A stretch of 64,000 nucleotides of DNA from Holtiella sp036655075 (GCF_036655075.1 NZ_JAVVQU010000002.1:1-64000); one strand, 5' to 3'; shown: positions 39,180 to 49,289, counted from the stretch's first letter. The notes: generated by a model not told the origin, from the letters alone. Program-made: numbers and translations.

Positions 39180-41387
39180 CTATCTTGGGATCTCTTCCAT
39201 GATGAAGGCTTCAGCAATGTCACCTTCTTTAATATCATTGAAGCGTTCAAACATAAGACCACATTCGTAATTTGTATTTACTTCTTTTACGTCATCTTTG
39301 AAACGTTTAAGAGATGCAAGCTTACCTTCATATACAACAATACTGTCACGAACGATACGGATACCACTATGGCGCGCTACTTTACCATCTAATACATAAC
39401 CACCTGCAACTGTACCTACTCCAGATACTTTGAAAGTTTGACGAATTTCAATGTGTCCTGTTACTTTTTCAACGAATTCTGGGTCTAACATACCTTTCAT
39501 CGCAGCTTTAATATCTTCAATGGCATTGTAGATAACGCGGTATAGACGAATATCAATTTCTTCACGGTCTGCTATTGCTTTTGTTGCAGTATCAGGTCTT
39601 ACATTGAAACCGATAATGATAGCACCTGATGCAGATGCAAGCATTAAGTCAGACTCTGTGATCGCACCTACTGCACCATGGATGATGCGAATACGTACAT
39701 CTTCATTTGAAAGACGTTCTAAACTTTGTTTAACCGCTTCTACAGAACCTTGTACGTCTGCTTTAACGATTATGTTAAGCTCTTTCATTTGACCTTCTTG
39801 AATTTGGTTGTAAAGATCATCTAAAGATACTTTTTGTTGTGATTGGCCAAGAATTTGTAATCTGCCTTGTGCTTTTACTTTATCAGCAGCTTGACGAGCT
39901 TGTTTGTCACTATTTGCCACGTAGAACATATCCCCAGCAATTGGCACTTCTGAAAGACCTAAAATTTCTACTGGTGTAGATGGACCTGCTTTTTTCACTT
40001 GACGGCCTTTATCATCTACCATCGCACGGATACGGCCATAAGCAGTACCTGCTACAATTGGATCTCCTACTTTAAGCATACCACGTTGTACAAGTACAGT
40101 TGCAACTGGTCCACGGCCTTTATCAAGTTGAGCTTCAATGATAGTACCACGTGCTTTACAGTTAGGATTTGCTTTATAGTTGTTCATTTCTGCAACTAAA
40201 AGAACCATTTCAAGTAAGTTTTCTAAACCTTCACCTTTAAGTGCTGATACAGGTACACAAATTGTTTCCCCACCCCAGTCTTCTACTAAAAGACCTTGAT
40301 CAGCTAACTCTTGTTTAACACGGTCCGGATTCGCACCTGGTTTATCCATTTTGTTAACTGCTACAATGATTTCGATGCCTGCAGCACGTGCATGGTTAAT
40401 CGCTTCAATTGTTTGAGGCATAACCCCATCATCCGCTGCTACTACTAAAATAGCGATATCTGTTACTTGAGCACCACGCATACGCATTGCTGTGAAAGCC
40501 TCATGTCCTGGTGTATCAAGGAAAGTGATCTTTTTGCCATTTAATGTAACTGTTGAAGCACCAATATGTTGTGTAATACCACCAGCTTCTCTTGTTGTTA
40601 CATGTGTTGAACGAATTGCATCAAGAAGTGATGTTTTACCATGGTCAACGTGTCCCATTACTACCACAACTGGAGATCTTGATTCTAACTCTTCTTCTCT
40701 ATCTTCAACTTCTTTGAAGATTTCTTCAAGTAAGTCTTTTTCTTCTTCTTGTTCAACGATGATATCGAATTCTTCAGCTACTTGAGCAGCCATTTCAAAA
40801 TCAATTTCTTGGTTGATTGTAGCCATTGTACCTTTTTTCATAAGGTGTTTGATAATCTCAATTGCTGGCATATCTAATTTTTCTGCAAAATCACGAATAC
40901 TAATACTTGCAGGGATTTCAATTACTTTAATTTCATCATTTACATTTTTTGTGTTTTCATTGTCAAATTTTTGTTGTCCCATATTTCCTGCCTTTTCTAC
41001 CTTTTTATTTTTATTTTTCTTCTTATTCTTGCCTTTAGTAGATTTCACTTGATGTGTTAAATCAGGTCTACTATACGTTTTATTGGTTTGTGGGGTTGTT
41101 TGCTGCTTAGATGGTGATGTTGGCATGTTTTCTTGTATTGTTTCAACTTTTTTAGCCGTTTCAAGTTTAGATAATGTAGGTGTAGGTAGCTTAATGACTT
41201 TGTTAACATCAACTTCTTTATCTTTAGTTTCTTGCTTGTAGTATTCCATGATTAGATTCACTTCATTCTCTTGCAAAGAACTCATATGGCTATGTACATC
41301 AAAACCATATTGTTTTAATTGATCAAGGATTTCCTTTGTACTCTTGTTAAGTTGTTTCGCAATTTCATAGACTCTCACTTTTGACAT
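39180..41387 (-). CDS. infB: translation initiation factor IF-2
   Basis: The 735-residue GTPase has an N-terminal IF2N helix (RVYEIAKQLNKSTKEILDQL), a basic linker with a Lys-rich stretch near 120, a second IF2N, and the G domain (GHVDHGKTSLLDAIR near 245, DTPGHEAFTAMR, NKMDKPGANPDR). Domains II, III and IV follow to the end. It positions initiator tRNA. GGAGGTGG precedes the ATG. Confidence 0.98.
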   Translation of the reverse strand: MSKVRVYEIAKQLNKSTKEILDQLKQYGFDVHSHMSSLQENEVNLIMEYYKQETKDKEVDVNKVIKLPTPTLSKLETAKKVETIQENMPTSPSKQQTTPQTNKTYSRPDLTHQVKSTKGKNKKKNKNKKVEKAGNMGQQKFDNENTKNVNDEIKVIEIPASISIRDFAEKLDMPAIEIIKHLMKKGTMATINQEIDFEMAAQVAEEFDIIVEQEEEKDLLEEIFKEVEDREEELESRSPVVVVMGHVDHGKTSLLDAIRSTHVTTREAGGITQHIGASTVTLNGKKITFLDTPGHEAFTAMRMRGAQVTDIAILVVAADDGVMPQTIEAINHARAAGIEIIVAVNKMDKPGANPDRVKQELADQGLLVEDWGGETICVPVSALKGEGLENLLEMVLLVAEMNNYKANPNCKARGTIIEAQLDKGRGPVATVLVQRGMLKVGDPIVAGTAYGRIRAMVDDKGRQVKKAGPSTPVEILGLSEVPIAGDMFYVANSDKQARQAADKVKAQGRLQILGQSQQKVSLDDLYNQIQEGQMKELNIIVKADVQGSVEAVKQSLERLSNEDVRIRIIHGAVGAITESDLMLASASGAIIIGFNVRPDTATKAIADREEIDIRLYRVIYNAIEDIKAAMKGMLDPEFVEKVTGHIEIRQTFKVSGVGTVAGGYVLDGKVARHSGIRIVRDSIVVYEGKLASLKRFKDDVKEVNTNYECGLMFERFNDIKEGDIAEAFIMEEIPR

Positions 41388-41414
41388 GAATCCACCTCCA
41401 TAAACAATTACGTT

Positions 41415-41726
41415 TTATCCATCACTTTTTATCATGTCAGTTATCTTCTCCGCCAATTTTTCGTCTTTTATTCCAATAACCACTCGGGTTTCTTTTCCAA
41501 GCATTCTACCTAGTTCATTACGATCGCCCCATACAAAATAGGGAATCGCACGATAGCTACATTTGTCACTAAATAATTTTAGCGTATTTTTTGAAGCATC
41601 TTCTGTTACAATAACCAGCTTAACTTGTTCACTCATTACCGCTTGCTTCACTGCAAACTCACCTGATATAAGCTGTCTTGCTTTTTGACACAGACCAATT
41701 AATTGATAAATTCTTTGATTATTCAT
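41415..41726 (-). CDS. L7Ae/L30e-family ribosomal-like protein (YlxQ)
   Basis: The 104-residue protein contains IYQLIGLCQKARQLISGEFA, LVIVTEDASKN and VWGDRNELGRMLGKETRVV, typical of the YlxQ group of L7Ae-like RNA-binding proteins encoded between ylxR and infB. ATG 41726 overlaps the ylxR stop by a few bases and suggests coupling. A GTG at 41741 is an alternative start. Role in ribosome or RNase P biology is suspected, not proven. Confidence 0.88.
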   Translation of the reverse strand: MNNQRIYQLIGLCQKARQLISGEFAVKQAVMSEQVKLVIVTEDASKNTLKLFSDKCSYRAIPYFVWGDRNELGRMLGKETRVVIGIKDEKLAEKITDMIKSDG

Positions 41727-41991
41727 TTGCTTCAAACTCACTTTTTAGTTGATTATAAATTTGCTTATCAACGCTCATTTTATAAGAGCGTTCAAGCCCT
41801 TTATTTTTCTCAGCTTGGGTGAGACAATTGATGTTTTTACAGATGTATGCCCCTCTTCCTGGCTTTTTACCTGTAAAATCAAGTGAAAAGTTTCCTTCAC
41901 TGTCTCTGACAATACGTATCATTTCACGTTTATCTTTCATTTCACCGCAACCTGTGCACTTACGTAAAGGAATTTTTTTCGCTTTCATCAT
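41719..41991 (-). CDS. rnpM: RNase P modulator RnpM (YlxR)
   Basis: The 90-residue protein begins MMKAKKIPLRKCTGCGEMKD, then REMIRIVRDSEGNFSLDFTG and GRGAYICKNINCL, the YlxR signature with CxGC and a second Cys pair. Members bind RNase P RNA in Bacillota. The start codon overlaps the nusA stop by one base. Confidence 0.92.
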   Translation of the reverse strand: MMKAKKIPLRKCTGCGEMKDKREMIRIVRDSEGNFSLDFTGKKPGRGAYICKNINCLTQAEKNKGLERSYKMSVDKQIYNQLKSEFEANE

Positions 41992-43130
41992 TAGATCTCT
42001 TCACCCTCACTTGGTTCTGGTTGGCTTTTAATATCTATTTTCCAGCCTGTTAACTTCGCTGCAAGACGAACATTTTGTCCACCTTTACCAATAGCTAAAG
42101 TCAAGATGTTTTCTGGCACAATAACTTTTGCACTTCTTTCTACACCACGCTCTGTTTCTGTCTCTTCTAAAGCAACTTCTAACACTTTAGCTGGACTAAG
42201 TGCAGCTTCGATAAACTCTTTTGGTTCTTCACTCCAACGTACAACGTCAATTTTCTCACCGTTTAACTCTTCTACCACTAAGCTAATACGTTTACCTTTT
42301 TCACCAACACATGCACCAACTGGGTCAACAGCTGGATCATTTGAGTGTACAGCGATTTTTGTACGAGAGCCTGCTTCTCTTGCAATACTTTTAATGACAA
42401 CAACGCCTTCTTTAATCTCTACAACTTCTTGTTCGAAAAGACGTTTTACAAGATCTGGATGTGTACGAGATACACCAACCTGTGGGCCACCTTTTTGTTT
42501 AGCATCTGGACGTTGTTCGTTTTTATTGAAGTCTTTTACATTAAGCAATAAGAAAGCTTTTTGTGGAAGGCCTTCTTGTTCACCCATAATACCTTCAAAA
42601 GTCTCATTTGGCATTGCTTCTGTAAGTGGAAGAGATGCTTCAGCATGTTCAAGTTGTACGATAAAACCATTTTTATCTTTTCTTAACACTTGGCCTTTTA
42701 CTAAGTCATTCAGCTTCACGCTGTATTCGTTAAATACCATTTCACGTTCAGCTTCTTTGATTTTTTGAATAACAACTTGTTTTGCATTTTGAGCTGCAAT
42801 ACGTCCGAAGTTTCTTGGTGTAATCTCTACGTCTACAACGTCATCTACACTAATAACAGGATTAATCTTTTTCGCTTCAGATACACCAATTTCAGCAATA
42901 TCTACTATTATTCCTTCATCTTCCACTACTTTTTTAACAGAGTAAACTTTTACATCCCCTGTTTCTTCATTAATATCCACGCGAATAATAGGTTTAATAG
43001 CGCCTACGTTGCCAAAATGCTTTTTACAAGCTGCTTCGATGGATTGACGGATCGCATCAAATAATCTCTCTCTATTAATTCCTTTTGACTTAGCAATTTG
43101 GTCAATTGCTAACATAAAATCTTGATTCAT
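41991..43130 (-). CDS. nusA: transcription termination/antitermination factor NusA
   Basis: The 379-residue protein has the NusA N-terminal domain (1-130), an S1 domain (GQVLRKDKNGFIVQLEHAEA near 150) and KH domains (DPVGACVGEKGKRISLVVEE near 270, LTLAIGKGGQNVRLAAKLTG near 345). It lacks the C-terminal acidic repeats of proteobacterial NusA, as usual in Bacillota. GAGGAGG precedes the ATG; rimP ends 25 bp upstream. Confidence 0.97.
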   Translation of the reverse strand: MNQDFMLAIDQIAKSKGINRERLFDAIRQSIEAACKKHFGNVGAIKPIIRVDINEETGDVKVYSVKKVVEDEGIIVDIAEIGVSEAKKINPVISVDDVVDVEITPRNFGRIAAQNAKQVVIQKIKEAEREMVFNEYSVKLNDLVKGQVLRKDKNGFIVQLEHAEASLPLTEAMPNETFEGIMGEQEGLPQKAFLLLNVKDFNKNEQRPDAKQKGGPQVGVSRTHPDLVKRLFEQEVVEIKEGVVVIKSIAREAGSRTKIAVHSNDPAVDPVGACVGEKGKRISLVVEELNGEKIDVVRWSEEPKEFIEAALSPAKVLEVALEETETERGVERSAKVIVPENILTLAIGKGGQNVRLAAKLTGWKIDIKSQPEPSEGEEI

Positions 43131-43155
43131 GGTAATCCTCCTCTAATGCCCTACT

Positions 43156-43620
43156 TTAAAATAAAATAGCCAATCTTACACTGACTACATTCTTCATTGG
43201 AATTTCAATTGTTTCCCCATCTTCGTCACAAATGGTAAGTGTTTCTTCTGTTTTATTAATAAGTTCACCTTGAAGGCTTTTTTGTTTATTAATAGGTGTA
43301 TAAAGCTTTACATCCACGACTTCTTCTTTGAAACGTTCGAAGTCTTCTGCTTTCTTAATGATGCGGTCAAGACCTGGTGAGCTTACTTCTAACATATAAG
43401 CTGGCTCAATAGTATTTTTTTCATCTAATATAGCTTCAATAGCACGACTTGTTAGGCGACAATCTTCAATATTTACGCCACCTTCTTTATCAATGTAAAT
43501 ACGAAGATAATAGGAAGGTCCTTCTTTTACGAACTCTACATCTACAAGTTCATAATTGAAGTCTGCAAGAATTGGCTCAAGATAAGTAGTCACTTCATCT
43601 ACTATTTGTTTTTTGTTCAT
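43156..43620 (-). CDS. rimP: ribosome maturation factor RimP
   Basis: The 154-residue protein has YELVDVEFVKEGPSYYLRIY, NIEDCRLTSRAIEAILDE and YMLEVSSPGLDRIIK, all RimP hallmarks. It assists 30S assembly. ATG 43620 with AGAGGATG upstream is preferred over 43641. First gene of the nusA operon; a hairpin upstream separates it from ispG. Confidence 0.95.
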   Translation of the reverse strand: MNKKQIVDEVTTYLEPILADFNYELVDVEFVKEGPSYYLRIYIDKEGGVNIEDCRLTSRAIEAILDEKNTIEPAYMLEVSSPGLDRIIKKAEDFERFKEEVVDVKLYTPINKQKSLQGELINKTEETLTICDEDGETIEIPMKNVVSVRLAILF

Positions 43621-43703
43621 ACTAATCATCCTCTCATACAAATAGTTTGACTTATTCTGGGTGAACTATTCATTTTGTTAAGAAAAGTTTACCCAAGCAT
43701 ATA

Positions 43704-43732
43704 GAAAGAGTGGGCGATTAACCCACTCTTTC
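43704..43732 (-). terminator. terminator after ispG
   Basis: A perfect 11-bp stem, GAAAGAGTGGG (43704-43714) with its complement at 43722-43732, 7-base loop. A short T-rich tail follows on the minus strand. Confidence 0.7.
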
Positions 43733-43846
43733 ACGTCACAATAATATATACTACAAAAAGTATAACCTCTTTTTATGTAAAAATCAAGACTCTATTCAAA
43801 ATAAAGTCTTGTATAAAAACACTGAAGTCTTTACTCTTTACAGGTG

Positions 43847-44902
43847 TTATAGCAATTCTTCAAGTTCTTGCATAAAGGTTTCAATTAATACATCTTCTGG
43901 AACTTTACGGATAATTTGACCCTTTTTGAAGATGAGTCCTTCTCCTTTACCCCCTGCAATACCAATGTCTGCTTCTCTTGCTTCTCCCGGCCCATTGACT
44001 ACACACCCCATGACTGCAATACGCAATGGTTTTTTGATATGTGCAGTACGTTTTTCTACTTCAGTAGCCAGACCAATTAAGTCTACATTGGTACGTCCGC
44101 ATGTTGGACAAGAGATGATTTCTACACCAAAATTACGAAGCTCTAGAGATTGTAACACTGTTTTTGCACAAGTAATTTCCTCTATTGGATCATCCGATAA
44201 AGAGACACGTATTGTATCACCTATACCACGAGATAAAATAGCCCCTAGTCCAACAGATGATTTGACAGTCCCTTTATATAAAGTTCCTGACTCTGTAATC
44301 CCTACATGTAAAGGATATTTATAATGGGCTGCAAATAAATTATAAGCTTCAATCGCTAATGGAACTGTGGATGCTTTTAAAGAGACTACAATATCTTGGA
44401 AATTCATCTCTTCTAAAATATCAATATGCTTCTTGGCACTTTCCACCATGGCTTCTGCACACACCTTACCGTATTGCTCAAGCAAACTTTTTTCTACTGA
44501 ACCTGAATTTACCCCAATACGGATAGGAATGTGATATGCCTTAGCTTTTTCTACTACTATTCTTACTTTTTCCTCATCTCCAATATTACCCGGATTAATG
44601 CGCAATTTATGAATACCATTTTCCATAGCCATAAGTGCTAAGCGATAATCAAAATGAATATCTGCTACAAGTGGAATATGAATACGTTTTACAATTTGTT
44701 CGATACTTTTTGCTGCTACTTCATCCGGAACAGCCACACGTACAATTTCACAGCCCGCCTCTTCTAATCTAAGAATTTGATTTACTGTAGCCTCTACATC
44801 ATGAGTCTTAGTATTGGTCATTGACTGAATGGCCACAGGTGCACCACCACCCACAAGTACGTTACCTATTTTAATTTGTCTTGTCTGTTCTCTTGTATAC
44901 AT
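43847..44902 (-). CDS. ispG: 4-hydroxy-3-methylbut-2-enyl diphosphate synthase IspG
   Basis: The 351-residue protein has a TIM-barrel N-terminal part (RQIKIGNVLVGGGAPVAIQS, LRINPGNIGDEEK) and a C-terminal 4Fe-4S site from CPTCGRTNVD near 260 and AVMGCVVNGPGEA near 295. It performs the penultimate step of the MEP isoprenoid pathway. Directly after rseP with one-base overlap. Confidence 0.97.
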   Translation of the reverse strand: MYTREQTRQIKIGNVLVGGGAPVAIQSMTNTKTHDVEATVNQILRLEEAGCEIVRVAVPDEVAAKSIEQIVKRIHIPLVADIHFDYRLALMAMENGIHKLRINPGNIGDEEKVRIVVEKAKAYHIPIRIGVNSGSVEKSLLEQYGKVCAEAMVESAKKHIDILEEMNFQDIVVSLKASTVPLAIEAYNLFAAHYKYPLHVGITESGTLYKGTVKSSVGLGAILSRGIGDTIRVSLSDDPIEEITCAKTVLQSLELRNFGVEIISCPTCGRTNVDLIGLATEVEKRTAHIKKPLRIAVMGCVVNGPGEAREADIGIAGGKGEGLIFKKGQIIRKVPEDVLIETFMQELEELL

Positions 44903-45930
44903 TATCCAAACACCCTTCTTAAGTCATTAAAGAGTACGAATACCATAAGCACCATCAAGAGAATAAAGCCAATAGTATGCACCATATTCTCTTTTTCTGG
45001 ATCTACAGGTTTACGTCTAATCATTTCTATGATGCTAAACACAATACGTCCACCGTCTAAGGCCGGCAAAGGTAATAAGTTAAATACTGCCAAGTTTGCA
45101 GAAAGAATACCTGCTAGTTGTACAAGTGTCATAACTGCAGTCATCAAACTCTGCTTCATGCCTTCATTCCACATTTCTGAGCTAATCTGTACAACACCTA
45201 CTATACCTGCTAAATCTTGTACAGGCACTTCGCCTGTAATAAGCATGACAAAAGTTTGAGCAATCTGTACCACTACCATCACACTATCTCTTAAGCCACC
45301 CCATACAATTTCTGTAAACGTAGCAGGTGCTTTACCTGGTCTAAAGCCATACATATAGCGTCCCGATTCAACCTCTTTAGGTTCAATATTTAAAGTGCGT
45401 ACTTGTTTATTGGCATCCACCACTTGGAAAGTATGGGCGTCTTTAGCTATCCCTAGCTGCTCCTTAATTTCTGCAAAGTTTTTAGTAGGTGTACCGTTGA
45501 TTGATACAATAGTCTCACCGACTTGAATGCCTGCTTGATGTACAGGTGAATTGGGTTCAATAAAAGAAACCGTATTACTTGCTGTTCCAGCATAACCAAT
45601 AATCGTTGCAAAGATTACCCAAGCAAGTAAAAAGTTCATTACTGCTCCAGCAATAAAAATAATAAATTTTTGCCAAGGCTTTTTATTCATCATGGAGTCT
45701 TCCTCGTAGGAATCCCCACCTTCACCTTCTATAGCACAAAATCCCCCTAAAGGTAATGCTCGTATAGAATAGAGTGTGTCACCACGTTGAATGCCAAATA
45801 ATTTAGGGCCCATCCCTATGGCAAATTCATTTACACGTACTTTGAAAAAACGCGCTGCTAAAAAGTGCCCTAATTCATGGATTAAAACAATAAGGGCAAA
45901 CATTAACACAATCATAATGATTTTGCTCAC
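44902..45930 (-). CDS. rseP: site-2 intramembrane zinc metalloprotease RseP/RasP
   Basis: The 342-residue M50 protease has HELGHFLAAR near residue 18 (zinc His and Glu), a central PDZ domain (NSPVHQAGIQVGETIVSINGT near 130, quoted key GIQVGETI) and the second zinc motif NLLPLPALDGGR near 283. Four membrane helices. It cleaves anti-sigma factors and signal-peptide remnants. It overlaps dxr by 4 bases. Confidence 0.95.
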   Translation of the reverse strand: MSKIIMIVLMFALIVLIHELGHFLAARFFKVRVNEFAIGMGPKLFGIQRGDTLYSIRALPLGGFCAIEGEGGDSYEEDSMMNKKPWQKFIIFIAGAVMNFLLAWVIFATIIGYAGTASNTVSFIEPNSPVHQAGIQVGETIVSINGTPTKNFAEIKEQLGIAKDAHTFQVVDANKQVRTLNIEPKEVESGRYMYGFRPGKAPATFTEIVWGGLRDSVMVVVQIAQTFVMLITGEVPVQDLAGIVGVVQISSEMWNEGMKQSLMTAVMTLVQLAGILSANLAVFNLLPLPALDGGRIVFSIIEMIRRKPVDPEKENMVHTIGFILLMVLMVFVLFNDLRRVFG

Positions 45931-47090
45931 TGTTTTTGTACCTCCTGTCTACTCATTACTCTCGCCCATTCATCTATCCCTATAATTTCATCAAGGCTTG
46001 GTCTATTTATACATATGTGCTTTGCCATAACTTCATGAATAATACTTGGAATTTGTAAAAAGTTAATTTGCTTCTTTAAAAAAGCATCTACTGCTACTTC
46101 ATTCGCAGCATTGAGTACGGCTGGCATAGTCCCCCCAACGACCAACGCATCATAGGCAAGCCCTAAACATGGGAATAAATCTTTTTTAGGTGGATCAAAG
46201 GTAAGCTTAGATAATTTTGCAAAGTCCAGTGGATGCACACAAGGAGTTGGTTTACGCTCTGGATAGTAAAGGGCATAAGCAATAGGATGCATCATATTAG
46301 GCAGCCCCATTTGAGCCATTGTAGAACCATCTTTGTATTCCACCATAGAATGGATAATACTTTCACGATGGACAATCACATCTATTTGCTCAGGTGTTAC
46401 ATCAAATAAATGTTTAGCCTCTATGACCTCTAATCCTTTATTCATTAAACTAGCAGAATCAATCGTAATTTTACTTCCCATACTCCAGTTCGGATGCTTC
46501 AAAGCAGCTTCTACTGTCACATCTTGGAGCATCTCTTGGGTATAGTCTCTAAAAGGACCACCTGAAGCTGTTAAAATAAGTTTTGAAACGGCATGGTGCT
46601 CATTCCCGCGTAAACATTGAAAAATAGCACTATGCTCACTATCTACAGGTAAAATGGATACCCCATAGTCTCTAGCCGCTCCCATTACTAATTCGCCTGC
46701 TGTAACAAGGGTTTCCTTATTTGCTAAGGCAATAGTCTTGCCCTTTTTAATAGCCTCTATCGTTGGAATAAGCCCAATCATGCCGACGACAGCTGTCAAT
46801 ATACTATCGGCTTCATCCATCGTTGCCACAGCAATAAGCCCTTCCAGCCCTGATACTACTTCAACCAGTAGCCCCTGTGCTTGTACACGATTTTTAAGTT
46901 CTGAAGCTTTCTTTTCATCCATAACACAGACCAACCTTGGATGAAACATATTAATTTGCTGTTCTAACAAATTAATATTTCGATGTGCGCTAAGACCTAC
47001 GATCTCTAAAGAAGGATCACTGGCAACTACTTCAAGTGTTTGTGTGCCTATAGAACCAGTAGAACCTAAAAGTGCAATTTTCTTTATCAT
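45927..47090 (-). CDS. dxr: 1-deoxy-D-xylulose 5-phosphate reductoisomerase
   Basis: The 387-residue enzyme starts MIKKIALLGSTGSIGTQTLE (NADPH site), with VDSEHSAIFQCL near 140 (metal Asp/Glu), TASGGPFRD near 175 and the metal/substrate stretch NWSMGSKITIDSASLMNKGLEV (key KITIDSASLMNK) near 200. It commits carbon to the MEP pathway. ATG 47090, with GAGGAG upstream, is preferred to 47129. Confidence 0.97.
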   Translation of the reverse strand: MIKKIALLGSTGSIGTQTLEVVASDPSLEIVGLSAHRNINLLEQQINMFHPRLVCVMDEKKASELKNRVQAQGLLVEVVSGLEGLIAVATMDEADSILTAVVGMIGLIPTIEAIKKGKTIALANKETLVTAGELVMGAARDYGVSILPVDSEHSAIFQCLRGNEHHAVSKLILTASGGPFRDYTQEMLQDVTVEAALKHPNWSMGSKITIDSASLMNKGLEVIEAKHLFDVTPEQIDVIVHRESIIHSMVEYKDGSTMAQMGLPNMMHPIAYALYYPERKPTPCVHPLDFAKLSKLTFDPPKKDLFPCLGLAYDALVVGGTMPAVLNAANEVAVDAFLKKQINFLQIPSIIHEVMAKHICINRPSLDEIIGIDEWARVMSRQEVQKQ

Positions 47091-47121
47091 ATCTTGATTA
47101 ACTCCTCTTCTATATTGCCCG

Positions 47122-47937
47122 TTAAGCAATCAAATTAAGCCCTACTATACATTCTAATGCAATGGCAATAAATGGGGCAACAAATAAAATGCTATCAAAT
47201 CGGTCTAGCACCCCACCATGACCTGGAAAAATATAACCAAAGTCTTTTACATCTAAAGTCCGCTTAATAGCTGATGCAGCTAAATCACCAAATTGGGAAA
47301 GAATTGCACTTACAAAGACAATACCTACAATAAAAATAACTTTTTCACCCATTTCAGGATAAGCAAATTGGGTGTAGCTTACTGTGTAAATATAGGCAAT
47401 AATACCTGAACCTATAGCCCCACCAATAGCACCTTCTATTGTCTTTTTAGGACTTAATATAGGCGCTAACTTATGCTTACCACAGAGTTTACCTGTGAAA
47501 TAAGCACATGTATCACTTCCCCAAGCGCTAATAAAAATAAGCCACACAAGGAAATCGCCATATTCTGCGCCACGAATCATTAATATGAAACTAAGTAAAA
47601 GGCCAACATAAAGTGGAGCAAATAAAGTAAGTGCAACATCCACAATGTTATGTTTAGGATAAGTGAGCACCATACCTATTAAGAGTATGATTAAGGAAAC
47701 ACTTGTAAAAATGCCAAAGTGTTTCATCATCCATTCGTACGTACAGAAAAAGATAAGTCCTATGCCATAGCCTAACCATTTAATAGGTTTATATTTTTTT
47801 TCAGTAACTTGATAAAATTCATGCATACCAATCAAGGCGACTATCCCCCCTACAATCTGCAAAGTAGGATTGCCTAAAGCTATGAGTAAAATAACAAAAG
47901 GTATACCAATGACAGCTGTTAATACTCTTTTAAGCAT
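47122..47937 (-). CDS. cdsA: phosphatidate cytidylyltransferase
   Basis: The 271-residue membrane protein has about seven hydrophobic segments and the CdsA signature near the end: SQFGDLAASAIKRTLDVKDF, then FPGHGGVLDRFDS. It makes CDP-diacylglycerol for phospholipid synthesis. It lies 11 bp after uppS. Confidence 0.96.
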   Translation of the reverse strand: MLKRVLTAVIGIPFVILLIALGNPTLQIVGGIVALIGMHEFYQVTEKKYKPIKWLGYGIGLIFFCTYEWMMKHFGIFTSVSLIILLIGMVLTYPKHNIVDVALTLFAPLYVGLLLSFILMIRGAEYGDFLVWLIFISAWGSDTCAYFTGKLCGKHKLAPILSPKKTIEGAIGGAIGSGIIAYIYTVSYTQFAYPEMGEKVIFIVGIVFVSAILSQFGDLAASAIKRTLDVKDFGYIFPGHGGVLDRFDSILFVAPFIAIALECIVGLNLIA

Positions 47938-47948
47938 AACACTTCCTC

Positions 47949-48659
47949 CTATTCACTTTGACCAAATCGTCTTTTACGATTACTATACTCCAAGAGGGCA
48001 AGGTCAAATGCTTTTACTGTAAAGTCTGGCCATAAACAATTTGTAAAGTAAAACTCACTGTAGGCTAATTGCCATGGTAGATAGTTACTTGTACGCATTT
48101 CTCCACTTGTACGAATCATTAAGTCCGGATCCGGTATCCCTGCAGTATCTAAAAACTGCTCAAAATAAGTTTCATCCACATCCTCTGCTTTTAAACCCTT
48201 TTGTTGCAATGCCATTATCATCTTGCGACTTGCACGAATGAGTTCATCTCGTCCACCATAATTAATAGCAATGTTAATACAAATACCTGTTTTATCTTTT
48301 GTAAGCGTCTCTAGCTGTTCAATTTGTCCCCTAATATCTTCTGGTAATCCATGACGATCCCCTATGACATGAAAACAAGCATTTTTACGCTTAGCTTCTT
48401 TAATATGTTGTTTTAAATATTGACGCAGTAGATTCATGAGCCCCTCTACTTCATCTTGTGGTCTTTTCCAATTTTCTGTAGAAAAAGCATACAATGTCAC
48501 ATATTCAATCCCCAAACTTTCAGCGTGCTGAGTAATCTTTTTGACAACATCAGTGCCTTTCTTATGACCTTCATTGCGAGATAGACCTTTTTCTTTTGCC
48601 CATCTTCCATTTCCATCCATAATAATCGCAACATGTCGCGGTAATTTTGTCTTTTCCAT
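47949..48659 (-). CDS. uppS: isoprenyl transferase (undecaprenyl diphosphate synthase)
   Basis: The 236-residue protein has HVAIIMDGNGRWAKEKGLSR near residue 8, YVTLYAFSTENWKRP near 70, NIAINYGGRDEL near 138 and DLMIRTSGEMRTSNYLPWQL near 185. It makes the undecaprenyl carrier for cell-wall synthesis. ATG 48659 follows GGAGGCGTAAGG. A hairpin separates it from frr. Confidence 0.97.
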   Translation of the reverse strand: MEKTKLPRHVAIIMDGNGRWAKEKGLSRNEGHKKGTDVVKKITQHAESLGIEYVTLYAFSTENWKRPQDEVEGLMNLLRQYLKQHIKEAKRKNACFHVIGDRHGLPEDIRGQIEQLETLTKDKTGICINIAINYGGRDELIRASRKMIMALQQKGLKAEDVDETYFEQFLDTAGIPDPDLMIRTSGEMRTSNYLPWQLAYSEFYFTNCLWPDFTVKAFDLALLEYSNRKRRFGQSE

Positions 48660-48684
48660 CCTTACGCCTCCTTTATAAAACAAT

Positions 48685-48712
48685 AAAACCCCTCAATATT
48701 GAGGAGTTTTAA
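48685..48712 (-). terminator. terminator after frr
   Basis: A 13-bp stem (48685-48697 with 48698-48710; one G-U pair, tight loop) starts a few bases after the frr stop and ends in TTTTATTG on the minus strand. It probably allows some readthrough into uppS. Confidence 0.65.
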
Positions 48713-48716
48713 ATGA

Positions 48717-49271
48717 TTAAACAGATAAAATTTCTTTATTTTTATTCTCAATATGGCGATCAATTTCAGAAACAAATTTGTCTGTTAATTTTTGCACACC
48801 GTCTTCAACTGTTTTTAATTCATCTTCTGTCATTTCATTTGCTTTTTGTGCTTTTTTGAAAGCATCCATTGCATCACGACGAATGTTACGGATAGCAACT
48901 TTAGCATTTTCACCTTTTTTCTTGGTTTCTTTTGTAAGTTCTTTACGACGGTCCTCAGTAAGTTCTGGGAACACAAGACGAATCACTTTACCATCATTAG
49001 AAGGGTGAATACCAAGATCAGATTCATTAATTGCTTTTTCAACAGCCTTAAGAAGTGTTCCATCCCAAGGTTGAATAACAAGCATACGTGCTTCCGGTAC
49101 ACTGATGTTACCTACTTGCGCAACTGGTGTTGGGCTTCCATAGTAATCAACTGTAATACGGTCTAATACGTGTGGATTTGCTCTTCCCACTCTGATCGTG
49201 TTGAACTCATCTAAAAGGGTATTGATTGTCTTTTGCATTTTTTCTTCATAATTTTTAATTTGTTGGCTCAT
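48717..49271 (-). CDS. frr: ribosome recycling factor
   Basis: The 184-residue protein has TINTLLDEFNTIRVGRANPH, VDYYGSPTPVAQVGNISVPE and LTEDRRKELTKETKKKGENA, all Frr hallmarks. It splits post-termination ribosomes with EF-G. It lies 18 bp after pyrH. Confidence 0.98.
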   Translation of the reverse strand: MSQQIKNYEEKMQKTINTLLDEFNTIRVGRANPHVLDRITVDYYGSPTPVAQVGNISVPEARMLVIQPWDGTLLKAVEKAINESDLGIHPSNDGKVIRLVFPELTEDRRKELTKETKKKGENAKVAIRNIRRDAMDAFKKAQKANEMTEDELKTVEDGVQKLTDKFVSEIDRHIENKNKEILSV

Positions 49272-49289
49272 AAAATATCCTCCTATAAG

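Noticed and set aside
42106..42768. 220-codon open frame on the plus strand
   Set aside because: It is antisense to nusA, Ser/Thr-rich and without a ribosome site; nusA is certain.
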